Positions 16,301 to 25,072 are shown, counted from the first letter of the stretch. The stretch: DNA of 64,000 nt from Defluviitaleaceae bacterium (GCA_009781755.1 WQVD01000011.1:1-64000), one strand, 5' to 3'. Translations and numbers: made by a program. The notes: generated by a model not told the origin, from the letters alone.

Positions 16301-17374
16301 ATGTCTATACGCAGCCAATTAATAAAAGCACGAAACGGATTAGGACGAGCAGGCGCAATGCGGCGGCGTGTAAACGGAGCGGCGGCAAGCAAGCCTGTCC
16401 TCCCCTTTACCCCTGCCGCGCGAAAAATGCGTATACCCCATGTGCACATACCCAACACACGCATATCGCGCGGGTTGCGGCGCTTGCCGCGCAGGTTTTC
16501 GCGCTTGCGGCTGTCGGGTCTATCGCGTATGTTCAATCGATATTTTTTCCGCTTGTGCGTGTTGGCGGGGTTATTATTGTTATTTGTGGGGTTGTGGTCG
16601 TGGCTGCGTCCGGGCGCGCGTATCCGCGTGGATTCGGACTTGGTGGCGGCCTTCCAAATGCCGCACCGCGCCATCGGGTTGTTGCAAGATTATGCAGCGG
16701 CGCACGGGGTACCCTTCGCGGAGCTGCTGGTTATCTTCAACGCCGAAAACGGCTTCTTCCCCGACCGCACACTCACCTTCGACTTATCGCAAATCGAGTC
16801 GCTGTACCTGCGCGACTTTGACCGACTGCGGCGGCGATACAACACGCGCAGCATCACTCCCTACGTCACCATGTTTAATAACCTCTTCGCAGAAATCGAA
16901 GCTTTCCCTATCCCCTCCGGCTGGTACGACGGCGACCCCGGCATCATGTTTGGCAACACATGGGGCATCGACCACAACCAGCAAGGTAACCGCAAGCACC
17001 TGGGCGTCTCCATCCTCTGCCGCGAGAACTTACGTGGGCGCGTACCCGTAGTAAGCATGACCCATGGCCGGGTAGAAGAAGCAGGCTGGAACAACCAACT
17101 CGGTTACTTTGTAGGCATCACCACCATCAACGGCACGTATTATCTATACGCCCACCTCGACCGCTTGGCACCCAACCTACAAGCCGGGCAACTCGTAAGC
17201 GCCGGCCATGCGCTGGGTTACATGGGCAACACCGGCGGCGGCCGCGGCAACAATAACTTCGCCGTGCACCTGCACATCGGCATCTCGCCTGATGTAGACT
17301 TCACCCGTGGCCGCTTCTGGATCAACCCGTACCCCTTCCTCCGCCACCTAGAAGCGCAAAATGCAGCACAATAA
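16301..17374 (+). CDS. M23 (LytM)-like membrane-anchored protein, degenerate zinc site
   Basis: A 357-residue protein. It has a long basic N-terminal cytosolic segment (~80 residues, Arg-rich), one transmembrane helix at ~83-105, then an extracytoplasmic region ending in an M23/LytM-like fold. 'GNTWGIDHNQQGNRKHLGVS' aligns with the first metal motif, but the HxxxD aspartate is Ser (H233...S237). 'YFVGITTINGTYYLYAHLDRL' and 'GHALGYMGNTGG' are conserved, and the HxH motif is present in 'FAVHLHIGIS'. With one zinc ligand lost it may be a non-hydrolytic cell-wall or divisome adaptor. ATG 16301 follows a G-rich stretch; GTG 16289 is an alternative. Confidence 0.82.
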   Translation: MSIRSQLIKARNGLGRAGAMRRRVNGAAASKPVLPFTPAARKMRIPHVHIPNTRISRGLRRLPRRFSRLRLSGLSRMFNRYFFRLCVLAGLLLLFVGLWSWLRPGARIRVDSDLVAAFQMPHRAIGLLQDYAAAHGVPFAELLVIFNAENGFFPDRTLTFDLSQIESLYLRDFDRLRRRYNTRSITPYVTMFNNLFAEIEAFPIPSGWYDGDPGIMFGNTWGIDHNQQGNRKHLGVSILCRENLRGRVPVVSMTHGRVEEAGWNNQLGYFVGITTINGTYYLYAHLDRLAPNLQAGQLVSAGHALGYMGNTGGGRGNNNFAVHLHIGISPDVDFTRGRFWINPYPFLRHLEAQNAAQ

Positions 17375-17391
17375 AAAATTTTGACAGATAT

Positions 17392-17421
17392 GTATAAATT
17401 TCCCGTTTACATCCCATACTA
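17392..17421 (+). promoter_or_regulatory. Sigma-F/sigma-G-type (forespore) promoter
   Basis: GTATA (17392-17396), a 15-base spacer, then TCCCATACTA (17412-17421) fit the forespore consensus GYATA-N15-GGNNANAMTR in the -35 and ATACTA parts; the GG is absent. It stands ~40 bases upstream of the SASP-like gene. Confidence 0.6.
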
Positions 17422-17462
17422 AAATCATCGCATCATACTTACCGCGAAGGGAGGTCATGGGA

Positions 17463-17594
17463 ATGGATACGAAGAATAAAAAGCATCAGGCCGATACCAA
17501 CACGACAAACAAAAACAACACCAGAACCGAGTTTGCCGACGAAATGAACAACAAGGCCACGCAAGCAAATAACAACAAGCACAAGAATAAGTAA
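17463..17594 (+). CDS. Small gamma-SASP-like spore protein (43 aa)
   Basis: A 43-residue Asn/Lys/Thr-rich hydrophilic protein, shorter than most gene callers accept. ATG 17463 is eight bases after AAGGGAGG (17447-17454). The central 'TRTEFADEMNNKATQANNNK' resembles gamma-type small acid-soluble spore proteins, where a (T)EFASE-like site is cut by the germination protease. The forespore-type promoter upstream and the terminator downstream make a complete single-gene unit. If correct, it stores amino acids in the spore core and marks the host as an endospore former. SspE proteins normally have repeats; this one has a single core. Confidence 0.6.
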   Translation: MDTKNKKHQADTNTTNKNNTRTEFADEMNNKATQANNNKHKNK

Positions 17595-17599
17595 TCAAA

Positions 17600-17637
17600 A
17601 AACACCCCGCCAACTTGCACGGCGGGGTGTTTTGTCT
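17600..17637. terminator. Bidirectional intrinsic terminator
   Basis: AACACCCCGCC (17601-17611) pairs with GGCGGGGTGTT (17621-17631). A T-rich tail follows on the plus strand (TTTTGTCTT) and a T-run on the minus strand. It serves both the SASP-like gene and the convergent SLH gene. Confidence 0.88.
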
Positions 17638-17651
17638 TATTGCATTAAATC

Positions 17652-19265
17652 TTAGTTCAAGAAATCGTAAAGCATCAATGCGATTTCCGCACGTGTTGCT
17701 GCGTCGCGGTTGTCGCTTTCGCCCATGGGCTCCAGATCAAATTGTTCTGCATAACGGTTCAAAATGTTCATCGCTTGGCGAACGGTTACATAATCGCGGG
17801 GTGCGAATTCGTCGTAGTTTTTACCCAAAACGATGCCATTCATTGCCGCCCATACCACAGCGTCAGAGAAGTATCTGCCAGCAGCTACATCCGCGAAGGG
17901 GTTCGCATATGCGCTAACATCGGGTTCGCCGGCCAAGCGCCAAAGTACAGTAACCATCATGCCGCGCGTCATATTGCGCTCGGGGCTGAATTCGGTCAAT
18001 GTTGTGCCACGGAACAAGCCGTTTTCGTAAACAAATTGCACTGCATGGTCAATTTCTGCAGATACGTCTACAAAGGGATGCGCCGGAGCAGAAGGAGGAA
18101 GTTGAACCAAACCATCTTCAATAATGAAGAAAACAGTACCCAATTGATTGGTCACGAAGGACACGGTACCGTCTCCGTTGTTAATCGTTGCCAAAGGAAT
18201 TGCTTCGCCTTCACCGATTAACATCCATACTGCCGGAATCGTAATGCCTTCGAACGGAAGCGTAATCGTTACCGTACCATCGACATTGATAATCGCAATA
18301 ACGCCTGCGTACAAATTAATTGCAAATGCGTTGGGGCTCAGTTGTACGATGGACAGGGTAAGGTCTACGCCATTGGCTTGGTAAGCAACGCCTTGTAATG
18401 CGATGGGGCAGAAGTCTACCGTGCCTTGGTTTAATCTAACTTGCAGATGCAGTTCAGCTTCGCCAACCGCTACGACCAATGCATAGGGGATGGTTACATA
18501 AACTACATCAACATATGCCTCGCCGGTAAAGTCGAGTACAACAACGCCCGAATCTTGCGCATTTTCGATGAGTGCTTCGATTTCTTCTGCGGTTAATTCC
18601 ACGGTTGCGTGGTTGTCTTCCACTTCAACTGGTACGGTTACGGTCGTATCGCGTACAGCGGTTGTTTCAGCGGGGGGAGCGGGGGGTGGGGTAACTACAA
18701 CGTTGTTACCGGGGGTTACATTCGGTACAGGTACAACATTCACGATAAGTGAAGCCGAAGAAACGCCGCCGTATTCAGCATAAATTTGAAGGGTAAATTC
18801 GTTTTCATCGTACACATCAAAGCCGATGAATGTTGATCCGTTTAAAGGATTGGGTGTGTGCGTTCCAACACCTTCAATGACTAGGATGTTAATAGCAGCT
18901 ATGGTCGCGGTCGGTAAACCAGACATGTCATAGACCAAACTCATAACATTAACAAACCCATCTGCTTGTACGGTGATTGCTACGCTGGTGGTGGTTGGTG
19001 TTAGTGTTGGTAATTCTGTAAAGCCAACACCTGCGAATAAAGCGGTGTTTGAACCTGTGCTGAAGCCAAGTATTACCTCTCCAACCGGGCCTGAAGCAGG
19101 TACTGGTAGTGCTGCTGCGATTGGGCTTGCTGCGGGTACGGCTAATACCGCATCAACCGGATCACTTGCGCGTACTTGCAATGGCTGAAAAAAAATGCTG
19201 AAACTACCCAGCACCATCACCAGAGCTACAAGAAACGCGAGTTTCTTTCTGAAATTGATTTTCAT
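17652..19265 (-). CDS. Secreted SLH-domain surface protein
   Basis: A 537-residue exported protein. Signal peptide ~1-34 ('LAFLVALVMVLGSFSIFF'). Two to three Ig-like or cadherin-like beta segments rich in Val/Thr follow, then a Pro-rich linker ('PPPAPPAETT'). Three S-layer homology repeats occupy ~395-537: 'HPFVDVSAEIDHAVQFVYENG', 'NPFADVAAGRYFSDAVVWAAMNG', and a last, shorter one ending 'RAEIALMLYDFLN'. SLH repeats bind pyruvylated secondary cell-wall polysaccharide, so this is a cell-wall-anchored surface protein. ATG 19265 follows AAGGAGAG. Confidence 0.88.
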   Translation of the reverse strand: MKINFRKKLAFLVALVMVLGSFSIFFQPLQVRASDPVDAVLAVPAASPIAAALPVPASGPVGEVILGFSTGSNTALFAGVGFTELPTLTPTTTSVAITVQADGFVNVMSLVYDMSGLPTATIAAINILVIEGVGTHTPNPLNGSTFIGFDVYDENEFTLQIYAEYGGVSSASLIVNVVPVPNVTPGNNVVVTPPPAPPAETTAVRDTTVTVPVEVEDNHATVELTAEEIEALIENAQDSGVVVLDFTGEAYVDVVYVTIPYALVVAVGEAELHLQVRLNQGTVDFCPIALQGVAYQANGVDLTLSIVQLSPNAFAINLYAGVIAIINVDGTVTITLPFEGITIPAVWMLIGEGEAIPLATINNGDGTVSFVTNQLGTVFFIIEDGLVQLPPSAPAHPFVDVSAEIDHAVQFVYENGLFRGTTLTEFSPERNMTRGMMVTVLWRLAGEPDVSAYANPFADVAAGRYFSDAVVWAAMNGIVLGKNYDEFAPRDYVTVRQAMNILNRYAEQFDLEPMGESDNRDAATRAEIALMLYDFLN

Positions 19266-19503
19266 ACTTCTCTCCTTTACACTTTTTTATTCCCGTTTTA
19301 TGTAAATATACAATAAATATCCCCCTTCGAAATATGTATTGTACACGCACAACGGGCTGAGTGTATCATGCTTATATCAGAAAATAATAAACAAATCAAT
19401 GCGTGTAATAAGTCATTGCATATTATGCATGAAAAACGATGTGTTTTTATGCAATATAATGGTAAAAATGCAAGATTATTTATGTTTTCAGAAGAATCTT
19501 TGC
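19266..19503. other. AT-rich divergent intergenic region
   Basis: About 240 nt between SLH protein and recG, AT-rich, with several TGCAATATAAT- or TGCATATTATGCAT-like motifs that could be promoter or operator sequences. A short open frame at 19339-19548 has no ribosome site and unnatural composition, and is not called. Confidence 0.4.
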
Positions 19504-19531
19504 TTGCAATGTAATCTGAATGTAATATACT
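19504..19531 (+). promoter_or_regulatory. recG promoter positioned for a leaderless mRNA
   Basis: TTGCAA (19504-19509), 16 bases, TATACT (19526-19531). The -10 box ends six bases before the recG ATG (19538), so transcription should begin at or next to the start codon. No Shine-Dalgarno is present. Confidence 0.65.
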
Positions 19532-19537
19532 ACATTC

Positions 19538-21607
19538 ATGAATATTAAAATTTTAAAAGGAATTGGTCCGGCGCGCACGGCGGCGTTGGCACAGGCGGGC
19601 ATTTATAGCGTAACGGATTTGCTCGATTATCTGCCGCGTGATTATGATGATCGTAGTGAGTTTCGTACTGTGGATTCGCTTATGGAGGACATGGTGCAAA
19701 CGATACGCGGTTATTTGCATGGGCTGGAAACAGTGACCAAACCGCGCCGCGGAACAAAGGCAATGACACTCACAAAAGCTAAGCTGAAAGACGCGACCGG
19801 CATGTTGGAAATGGTATGGTTTAACCAGCCGTATTTGGACAAATATTTCAAGCGCGGGATGGAATATGTATTCACCGGAGCGGTGAAGCGGGCGCCCAAC
19901 GGTGTGTTGCAAATGACTGCGCCCGATTATGAGGTCGTGGCGGAAATTAATTTGGGTGCGGGGCGCATTGTGCCGTTGTATACACCGCCCAAAGGTTTCT
20001 CGCAGAAGACGTTTCGTGCGTTGGTTTATCAGGCGTTGGCGCGATTGGACGATGGGCTTTGCGTGGAGGAGACGCTGCCCGATGATTTGCGTGTGCAATA
20101 CGGACTTTGCACGCGCGTCGTGGCCATTCGCAACATTCATTTTCCTGAATCAGATGAGGGGTTCTTGCAAGCGCGGCGGCGGCTGGTGTTTGAAGAACTT
20201 TTTTTGATGCAAGTTGCGCTGTTGACGATGAAGGGGAGGGTGCGGAGCAGTGTGGGGCGGCGGTTTGTAGCGGTGGATATGATGCCGTTTTTCGACCGGT
20301 TGCCGTTCGCGTTTACAGTGGCACAGGCGCGGGTACTGGGGGATATTACGGGCGATATGATGGGCGGTTATGTGTTGAACCGGCTCGTGCAGGGCGATGT
20401 GGGCTCGGGTAAAACGGCCGTGGCCATGGCTGCCGCGTACATCGCCATCCAAAATGGTACGCAGGCCGCCATCATGGCGCCTACGGAGGTGCTGGCGCAC
20501 CAGCATTATGAAGGTTTCTCGCGGGTGTTTGCGCCACTGGGGATTGACACGGTGTTGCTGACGGGGGCACTGTCTGTCGCCGAGCGTAAGCTTGCCCGTA
20601 CCAAAATGGCCGACGGTACAGCGCAAATGGTCATTGGCACCCATGCGCTGGTGCAAAAAAGCAGCAGATTCCACAACCTTGGCTTAGTCATCACCGACGA
20701 GCAACATCGTTTTGGCGTCAATCAGCGTTTTATGCTGACGGAACGCGGCACAGAAGAAACGCTTCCCCCGCACACGCTGGTCATGACCGCTACGCCCATC
20801 CCCCGCACGCTGGCACTCATCCTGTACGGCGATTTGGATATCTCCATCATTGACGAGCTACCTCCCGGACGCGTACCCATCAAAACCTACGCCGTAAACA
20901 GCACCTACCGCGAACGCCTACACGCCTTCATCCGCAAAGAAACACAATCAGGACGGCAAGCATACGTTATTTGCCCTGCCATCAACGCGCGTGAAGACGA
21001 TTCGCAAAAAACAGATTTAACGAAGAACGAACTTAAAAACGTCACCGATTTTACTCAATCGCTCGTCCATGCTCTGCCTGAAATAAAAATCGCGCACCTC
21101 CATGGCCGCATGAAGCCCGACCAAAAACAACAAATCATGGCCGACTTCAAAGCCAACCGAATCCAAATCCTGGTCTCCACCACCGTAATCGAAGTAGGCG
21201 TGCACGTAGCCAACGCCGCTCTAATGATTATCGAAAACGCCGAACGCTTCGGCCTATCCCAACTACACCAACTACGCGGCCGTGTAGGCCGCAGCACGCT
21301 ACAATCTTATTGCATCCTAGTATCCGACGCCAAAGCCAAGCAAACCCGCGACCGCTTGCAAGCCATGGTCGAAACCACCGACGGCTTCGTCCTAGCCGAG
21401 CGCGACCTAGAACAACGCGGCGGCGGCGACTTCTTCGGCACCCGGCAGCATGGGCTGGCTGCTTTCAAGATTGCCAACTTATACCGCGACGCATCGATAT
21501 TGGCCGAAGCGCAAGCCGCGGCGCGCGAAGCCATTGAGGCCGGCACGGCAGGAGGCGAGCTTGTCGTACTAGAGGCTGCGGCAGGGAAGTATTGGGGTGT
21601 ACTGTGA
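19538..21607 (+). CDS. recG: ATP-dependent DNA helicase RecG
   Basis: A 689-residue branch-migration helicase that reverses stalled forks. It has the N-terminal wedge region ('LKGIGPARTAALAQAGIYSVTDLL...PRDYDDRS') and an OB-like segment. Walker A is 'GDVGSGKTAVA' at ~288 and the DEQH box is 'ITDEQHRFGVNQR' at ~386. 'MTATPIPRTLAL' follows, then motif VI 'QLRGRVGRSTLQSYC' and the TRG-like end 'GFVLAERDLEQRGGGDFFGTRQ'. The length is normal. ATG 19538 is the only sensible start and has no ribosome binding site. It converges on the lipid kinase gene across a palindromic repeat region. Confidence 0.97.
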   Translation: MNIKILKGIGPARTAALAQAGIYSVTDLLDYLPRDYDDRSEFRTVDSLMEDMVQTIRGYLHGLETVTKPRRGTKAMTLTKAKLKDATGMLEMVWFNQPYLDKYFKRGMEYVFTGAVKRAPNGVLQMTAPDYEVVAEINLGAGRIVPLYTPPKGFSQKTFRALVYQALARLDDGLCVEETLPDDLRVQYGLCTRVVAIRNIHFPESDEGFLQARRRLVFEELFLMQVALLTMKGRVRSSVGRRFVAVDMMPFFDRLPFAFTVAQARVLGDITGDMMGGYVLNRLVQGDVGSGKTAVAMAAAYIAIQNGTQAAIMAPTEVLAHQHYEGFSRVFAPLGIDTVLLTGALSVAERKLARTKMADGTAQMVIGTHALVQKSSRFHNLGLVITDEQHRFGVNQRFMLTERGTEETLPPHTLVMTATPIPRTLALILYGDLDISIIDELPPGRVPIKTYAVNSTYRERLHAFIRKETQSGRQAYVICPAINAREDDSQKTDLTKNELKNVTDFTQSLVHALPEIKIAHLHGRMKPDQKQQIMADFKANRIQILVSTTVIEVGVHVANAALMIIENAERFGLSQLHQLRGRVGRSTLQSYCILVSDAKAKQTRDRLQAMVETTDGFVLAERDLEQRGGGDFFGTRQHGLAAFKIANLYRDASILAEAQAAAREAIEAGTAGGELVVLEAAAGKYWGVL

Positions 21608-21624
21608 TGAAGCGGCAGGTAGTA

Positions 21625-22011
21625 GCGGCGAAGGTCGCAGTTAAAGTCATAGCTAAGGTCAAAAGATTAAGACCCTGGGCGCTGCCAAATAAGGCTTTAG
21701 CCGGCACCAGACCCGCAAGGGGAAGCGTTCCCCTTGACCTGCGCTATGCTTCGCGTGGCTTGACATATGGCTAGTACCCATTCCATATAAAAATCGCGCC
21801 GCTGGGGGCGCGATTTTTGGTTTTAAATCTGTACTCTTATGATTGAGAGGGGGTGCCGGCTAAAGCCTTATTTGGCGACGCCCAAAACTGGGGTCGAGGG
21901 GGCTGTGCGCCCCTCGCGGGTCTGGTGCCGGCTAAAGCCTTATTTGGCAGCGCCCAGGGTTTGCAATCTTTTGACCTTCAATTTTTTGACCTTAGCTGCG
22001 ACCTTGGCCGC
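21625..22011. repeat. Modular convergent intergenic repeat element, copy A
   Basis: An almost symmetric element fills the gap between recG and the lipid kinase. From the outside in: a GGTCGCAG...AAGGTCAAAAGATT segment, then the module GTGCCGGCTAAAGCCTTATT plus TGGCAGCGCCCAGGGT (inverted at ~21677-21708, direct at 21855-21882 and 21926-21961). A G/C hairpin module (GACCCGCAAGGGG...CCCC) follows, with the terminator hairpin of 21789-21818 at the centre. The two halves are largely inverted copies of each other. The frames that run through it only translate the repeats. Confidence 0.85.
21789..21820. terminator. Bidirectional terminator at centre of element A
   Basis: AAAAATCGCGCC (21789-21800) pairs perfectly with GGCGCGATTTTT (21807-21818), with T-rich tails in both directions. 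It serves recG and the convergent kinase gene. Confidence 0.9.
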
Positions 22012-22899
22012 TTACCCCGTAATAATCTCTACCGCCTGATGCAAATTCTCAATCTCTGCGCGATAAAAATCTCCGCCGTAATCGCCATCTAGCGTCCACG
22101 GCACGGCTTCGTAAGCATGAAATGCTACACGCTTCGCTTTTCGGATCGTTACTAGCGGCGATTTTTCTTCTTGTGTTAGCAGCGATGCTAGCACTTCTTG
22201 GCTTTGTATGATGCCCTCGGGTCTTTGTACTAGGATGACTTCAAATAGCCCATCGTCCATGTGCGCGTCAATGTTTTTTGGCATTTTCATGCCGGCGATG
22301 GAATGGGTGTTGGCTACTACGCCCAAGACGAAATCGCCCTGTATGTAATCGTCGTCGATTTGGAAATCGCAGGCGAAAGTGGGCATGTCCCAAATGCGGC
22401 GTGCGCCTTCTAAGAAATAAGCGAGCTTACCCAACCAATTTTTGGCGGTTTGGGAGGTGGAGTAAGACACGTCGGTAAAAAGGCCAAAAGCGGCAACATA
22501 GACAAAGTGGCGGTCATTGAAGCGGCCTACGTCAAGGCGATTTTTTTTGCCCTGTAGGATGATGTCTACGGCGGCGGGAATGAAGGTGGGGATGTTTAAG
22601 GATTGGGCGAAGTCGTTGACGGTACCTGAGGGGATGAAGCCAAAGATGGGGCGTTTTTGCATGGGCATGAGTGCGTTGATGGCATCACTGACGGTGCCGT
22701 CTCCGCCGGAGACGACTAAGTAATCGAAGTCGGATGCCAACTGGTGGCAAATTGCCACCAGTTGATTTGCGGCTTGGGTGGGATAGACCGTAACCAAAAA
22801 ACCCGCCGCCGTGAATGCATTGCACACGTCGAATAACCGGTCGGGTAATTTTTGCGTACCAGATTTGGGGTTGAAGATGAACAACAATTTTTTATCCAC
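22012..22899 (-). CDS. Diacylglycerol/lipid kinase (YegS/DgkB family)
   Basis: A 295-residue cytosolic lipid kinase. It opens 'KKLLFIFNPKSGTQKLPDRL' and has the ATP-site motif 'LVVSGGDGTVSDAINALM' at ~79-96. 'PIFGFIPSGTVNDFAQSLNI' follows, as in the DAGK catalytic domain. The C-terminal domain has 'KNIDAHMDDGLFEVILV' and 'WTLDGDYGG', as in YegS/DgkB proteins. It probably phosphorylates diacylglycerol or a related lipid; which one is not determinable here. A 27-bp palindromic repeat lies in frame and encodes 'NQLVAICHQLA' at ~46-54, the same peptide pattern as in the Bro-N protein. Confidence 0.9.
   Translation of the reverse strand: MDKKLLFIFNPKSGTQKLPDRLFDVCNAFTAAGFLVTVYPTQAANQLVAICHQLASDFDYLVVSGGDGTVSDAINALMPMQKRPIFGFIPSGTVNDFAQSLNIPTFIPAAVDIILQGKKNRLDVGRFNDRHFVYVAAFGLFTDVSYSTSQTAKNWLGKLAYFLEGARRIWDMPTFACDFQIDDDYIQGDFVLGVVANTHSIAGMKMPKNIDAHMDDGLFEVILVQRPEGIIQSQEVLASLLTQEEKSPLVTIRKAKRVAFHAYEAVPWTLDGDYGGDFYRAEIENLHQAVEIITG
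22738..22764. repeat. 27-bp palindromic repeat, copy 2 (inside lipid kinase gene)
   Basis: Perfect arms CAACTGGTGGCAA and TTGCCACCAGTTG around a single A. The variable arm position is a G-C pair here. It lies in frame within the N-terminal part of the lipid kinase gene. Confidence 0.9.
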
Positions 22900-22959
22900 G
22901 GAATCAATCGCCGACTTTCATATTCATAGATAGCGGTAGTATCAAGGTAGAAAATTTAA

Positions 22960-22988
22960 TTGTCAATGCGTCATAGTGTATGTATAAT
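22960..22988 (+). promoter_or_regulatory. proS promoter
   Basis: TTGTCA (22960-22965), 17 bases, TATAAT (22983-22988). The predicted start is near 22995 with a ~47-nt leader, too short for a T-box; none is visible. Confidence 0.75.
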
Positions 22989-23041
22989 CGGGCGAAATCG
23001 CACGGATTGATTATTATTAAATATTTTTGGAGGTTATGAAT

Positions 23042-24757
23042 ATGAAATTGAGCAAATTATTGGGTGCGCGGTTTAAAGAATCGCCCGCGGATTGTCAAAT
23101 CGCCAGCCATATCTTTATGACGCGCGGCGGTTATATGAAAAATGTGGGCAACGGCATTTTTTCACTGTATACCCCGGCCAAGCGCATCATGCAAAAAATC
23201 GAAGCCATCGTGCGGGATGAAATGGACAAGCTGGACGGGCAAGAAGTGCAGCTGCCCGTGGCCATGCCCGCATCGCTTTGGCAGGAATCCGGGCGTTTTG
23301 ATAGCATCGGCAGCGAGTTGCTGCGCTTCAAAGACAGAGGCGATGGCGACATGGTGCTGGGCATGACCCACGAAGAAGCCGCCGTGCATTTAGCGCGTGA
23401 CGCCGCACCGTCTTATGCGTTTTACCCGTTCATGATTTACCAATTCCAAACCAAGTTCCGCGACGAGCAACGCGCCCGCGGCGGATTAATACGCCTGCGC
23501 GAATTCATGATGAAGGATGCGTATTCCTTCCATTTGAACCAAGAAGACTTGGAGGCGTATTATGAAAAATGCCTCGACGCCTACGAGCGTATCTTCAAGC
23601 GCGCGGGCATCGACGTGATTTCCATCAAGTCTGATTCGGGCATGATGGGCGGCAATGTAGCACACGAATTTATGCTACTAACTGACGTGGGCGAAGATAC
23701 CATCATCTTGTGCGACGCGTGCGATTTCCGCTCCAACATGGAAGTGGCGGAATGTATTGTAGAAGCACCCGCCGCCCAAGACGAACCGCTCATCCTCATC
23801 GAAACGCCCAATACCACCACCATCGACCAACTGTGCACGTTCTTCTCCATTCAGCCCCAAAACACTTGTAAAGCCGTCATCTACCGCAAAAATGCCACCG
23901 GCAAGCAGGTTATCGTCTTCATCCGCGGTGATCTGGAAGTGAATGAAACCAAGCTGCGCAACTTTATTGGTGAAGACGTACATCCCGACACTACCCAAGC
24001 TGCCAATGTGGCTTACGGTTACGCTGGGCCGGTCAACTTTACCGCCGATGCTACGCTGGTATATGACCGCTCTCTGCAGGGTTTGTGCGGGCTTGTCACC
24101 GGCGCCAACAAGTCGGGCTACCACTACACCGGATTCAATCCCACCCGCGACATCCCCAACGCAACTTATCACGACTTCGCCAAGACTTACCAAGGCGCTA
24201 TCTGCCCCCAATGCAAAGTCGCTGCCATCAAGATCTCCAACGGCATTGAAGTAGGTAACATATTCCAGCTCGGCACCAAGTACACCGCCTCCATGAACAT
24301 GCAATACGCCGACGCGCAAGGTGAACTGCACCATCCCATCATGGGATGCTACGGCGTAGGCATCAGCCGCTTAGCCGCCTCTGTTTGCGAAGCAAAGCAT
24401 GATGATTACGGCCCCATTTGGCCCATATCCATTGCACCGTGGCAGGTGCACATATGCGCCATCCGCAGCGATGCGCCAGAAGTAAGCGAGGCTGCATCGG
24501 CCCTATACGCCGACCTAACCGCGCAAGGCGTAGAAGTGCTATTCGATGACCGCGTAGTAAGCGCCGGCGTAATGTTCAGTGACGCCGACCTGCTGGGCGT
24601 GCCCATCCGCGCCACCGTAAGTCCAAAAACCTGCGGTCGCGGCGTAGTAGAGCTGTCGCTGCGGGATAAGTCGTACAAAGAAGACGTGCCGATGGACGGC
24701 GCTGCGGTGGCTATAAAAGAACTTGTAGCGCGGAAGTTAGCGAAGTTGGAGGCTTAA
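23042..24757 (+). CDS. proS: Prolyl-tRNA synthetase
   Basis: A 571-residue class II aminoacyl-tRNA synthetase charging tRNA-Pro, of the bacterial type with an editing (INS) insertion. The opening is 'MKLSKLLGARFKESPADCQI'. Motif 2 is 'TKFRDEQRARGGLIRLREF', followed by 'MKDAYSFH'. The insertion domain spans ~220-390 and includes 'CDACDFRSNMEVAE'. Motif 3 is in 'MGCYGVGISRLAAS', followed by the anticodon-binding domain ('PWQVHICAIRSDAPE'). ATG 23042 is chosen because GGAGG lies eight bases upstream; the ATG at 23036 is too close. Confidence 0.97.
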   Translation: MKLSKLLGARFKESPADCQIASHIFMTRGGYMKNVGNGIFSLYTPAKRIMQKIEAIVRDEMDKLDGQEVQLPVAMPASLWQESGRFDSIGSELLRFKDRGDGDMVLGMTHEEAAVHLARDAAPSYAFYPFMIYQFQTKFRDEQRARGGLIRLREFMMKDAYSFHLNQEDLEAYYEKCLDAYERIFKRAGIDVISIKSDSGMMGGNVAHEFMLLTDVGEDTIILCDACDFRSNMEVAECIVEAPAAQDEPLILIETPNTTTIDQLCTFFSIQPQNTCKAVIYRKNATGKQVIVFIRGDLEVNETKLRNFIGEDVHPDTTQAANVAYGYAGPVNFTADATLVYDRSLQGLCGLVTGANKSGYHYTGFNPTRDIPNATYHDFAKTYQGAICPQCKVAAIKISNGIEVGNIFQLGTKYTASMNMQYADAQGELHHPIMGCYGVGISRLAASVCEAKHDDYGPIWPISIAPWQVHICAIRSDAPEVSEAASALYADLTAQGVEVLFDDRVVSAGVMFSDADLLGVPIRATVSPKTCGRGVVELSLRDKSYKEDVPMDGAAVAIKELVARKLAKLEA

Positions 24758-24763
24758 GATTGC

Positions 24764-25072
24764 GGTCGCGGCCGCGGCAAAAATCAAAAGACTAAGGTCA
24801 AAAGACGAAAACCCTGGGCGCTGCCCAGACCCGCGAGGGGCGCACGACCCCCTCGACCCCAGTTTTGGGCGTTGCCCCCTCTCAATTGTGTAAATACAAA
24901 TTTAAAACCAAAAATCGCGCCGTCGGAGGCGCGATTTTTATATAGAATCGGTACTATTCTTCGGCGGTATCGGCGACGCCACAGCGCGGGTCGAGGGGAA
25001 CGCTTCCCCTCGCGGGTTTGGTGCCGGCTAAAGCCTTATTTGGCAGCACCCAAGGTTTTAATCTTTTGACTT
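24764..25072. repeat. Modular convergent intergenic repeat element, copy B
   Basis: The same architecture as at 21625 and 44530. A left arm (GGTCGCGG...AAGGTCAAAAGAC, CCCTGGGCGCTGCCCAGACC, then a CGAGGGG/CCCCTCG hairpin) faces a right arm (CGCGGGTCGAGGGGAACGC, CCCCTCGCGGGTTTGGTGCC, GGCTAAAGCCTTATTTGGCA). A central terminator lies at 24910-24939. It lies between proS and the convergent RCC1-repeat gene. Confidence 0.85.
24910..24941. terminator. Bidirectional terminator at centre of element B
   Basis: AAAAATCGCGCC (24910-24921) pairs with GGCGCGATTTTT (24928-24939). The stem sequence is identical to those in elements A and C, with a different loop. Confidence 0.9.

Noticed and set aside
19339-19548. 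Plus-strand frame of 69 codons before recG
   Set aside because: No ribosome site, it overlaps the recG promoter and start, and its composition looks non-coding.
21839-22092. Overlapping plus-strand frames encoding 'PAKALFG..A'-type repeats
   Set aside because: They only translate the modular repeat element; the same peptide arises wherever the repeat occurs (also at 29363 and 25020).
22989-23041. T-box leader before proS
   Set aside because: The leader is only about 47 nt, with no T-box sequence or antiterminator.
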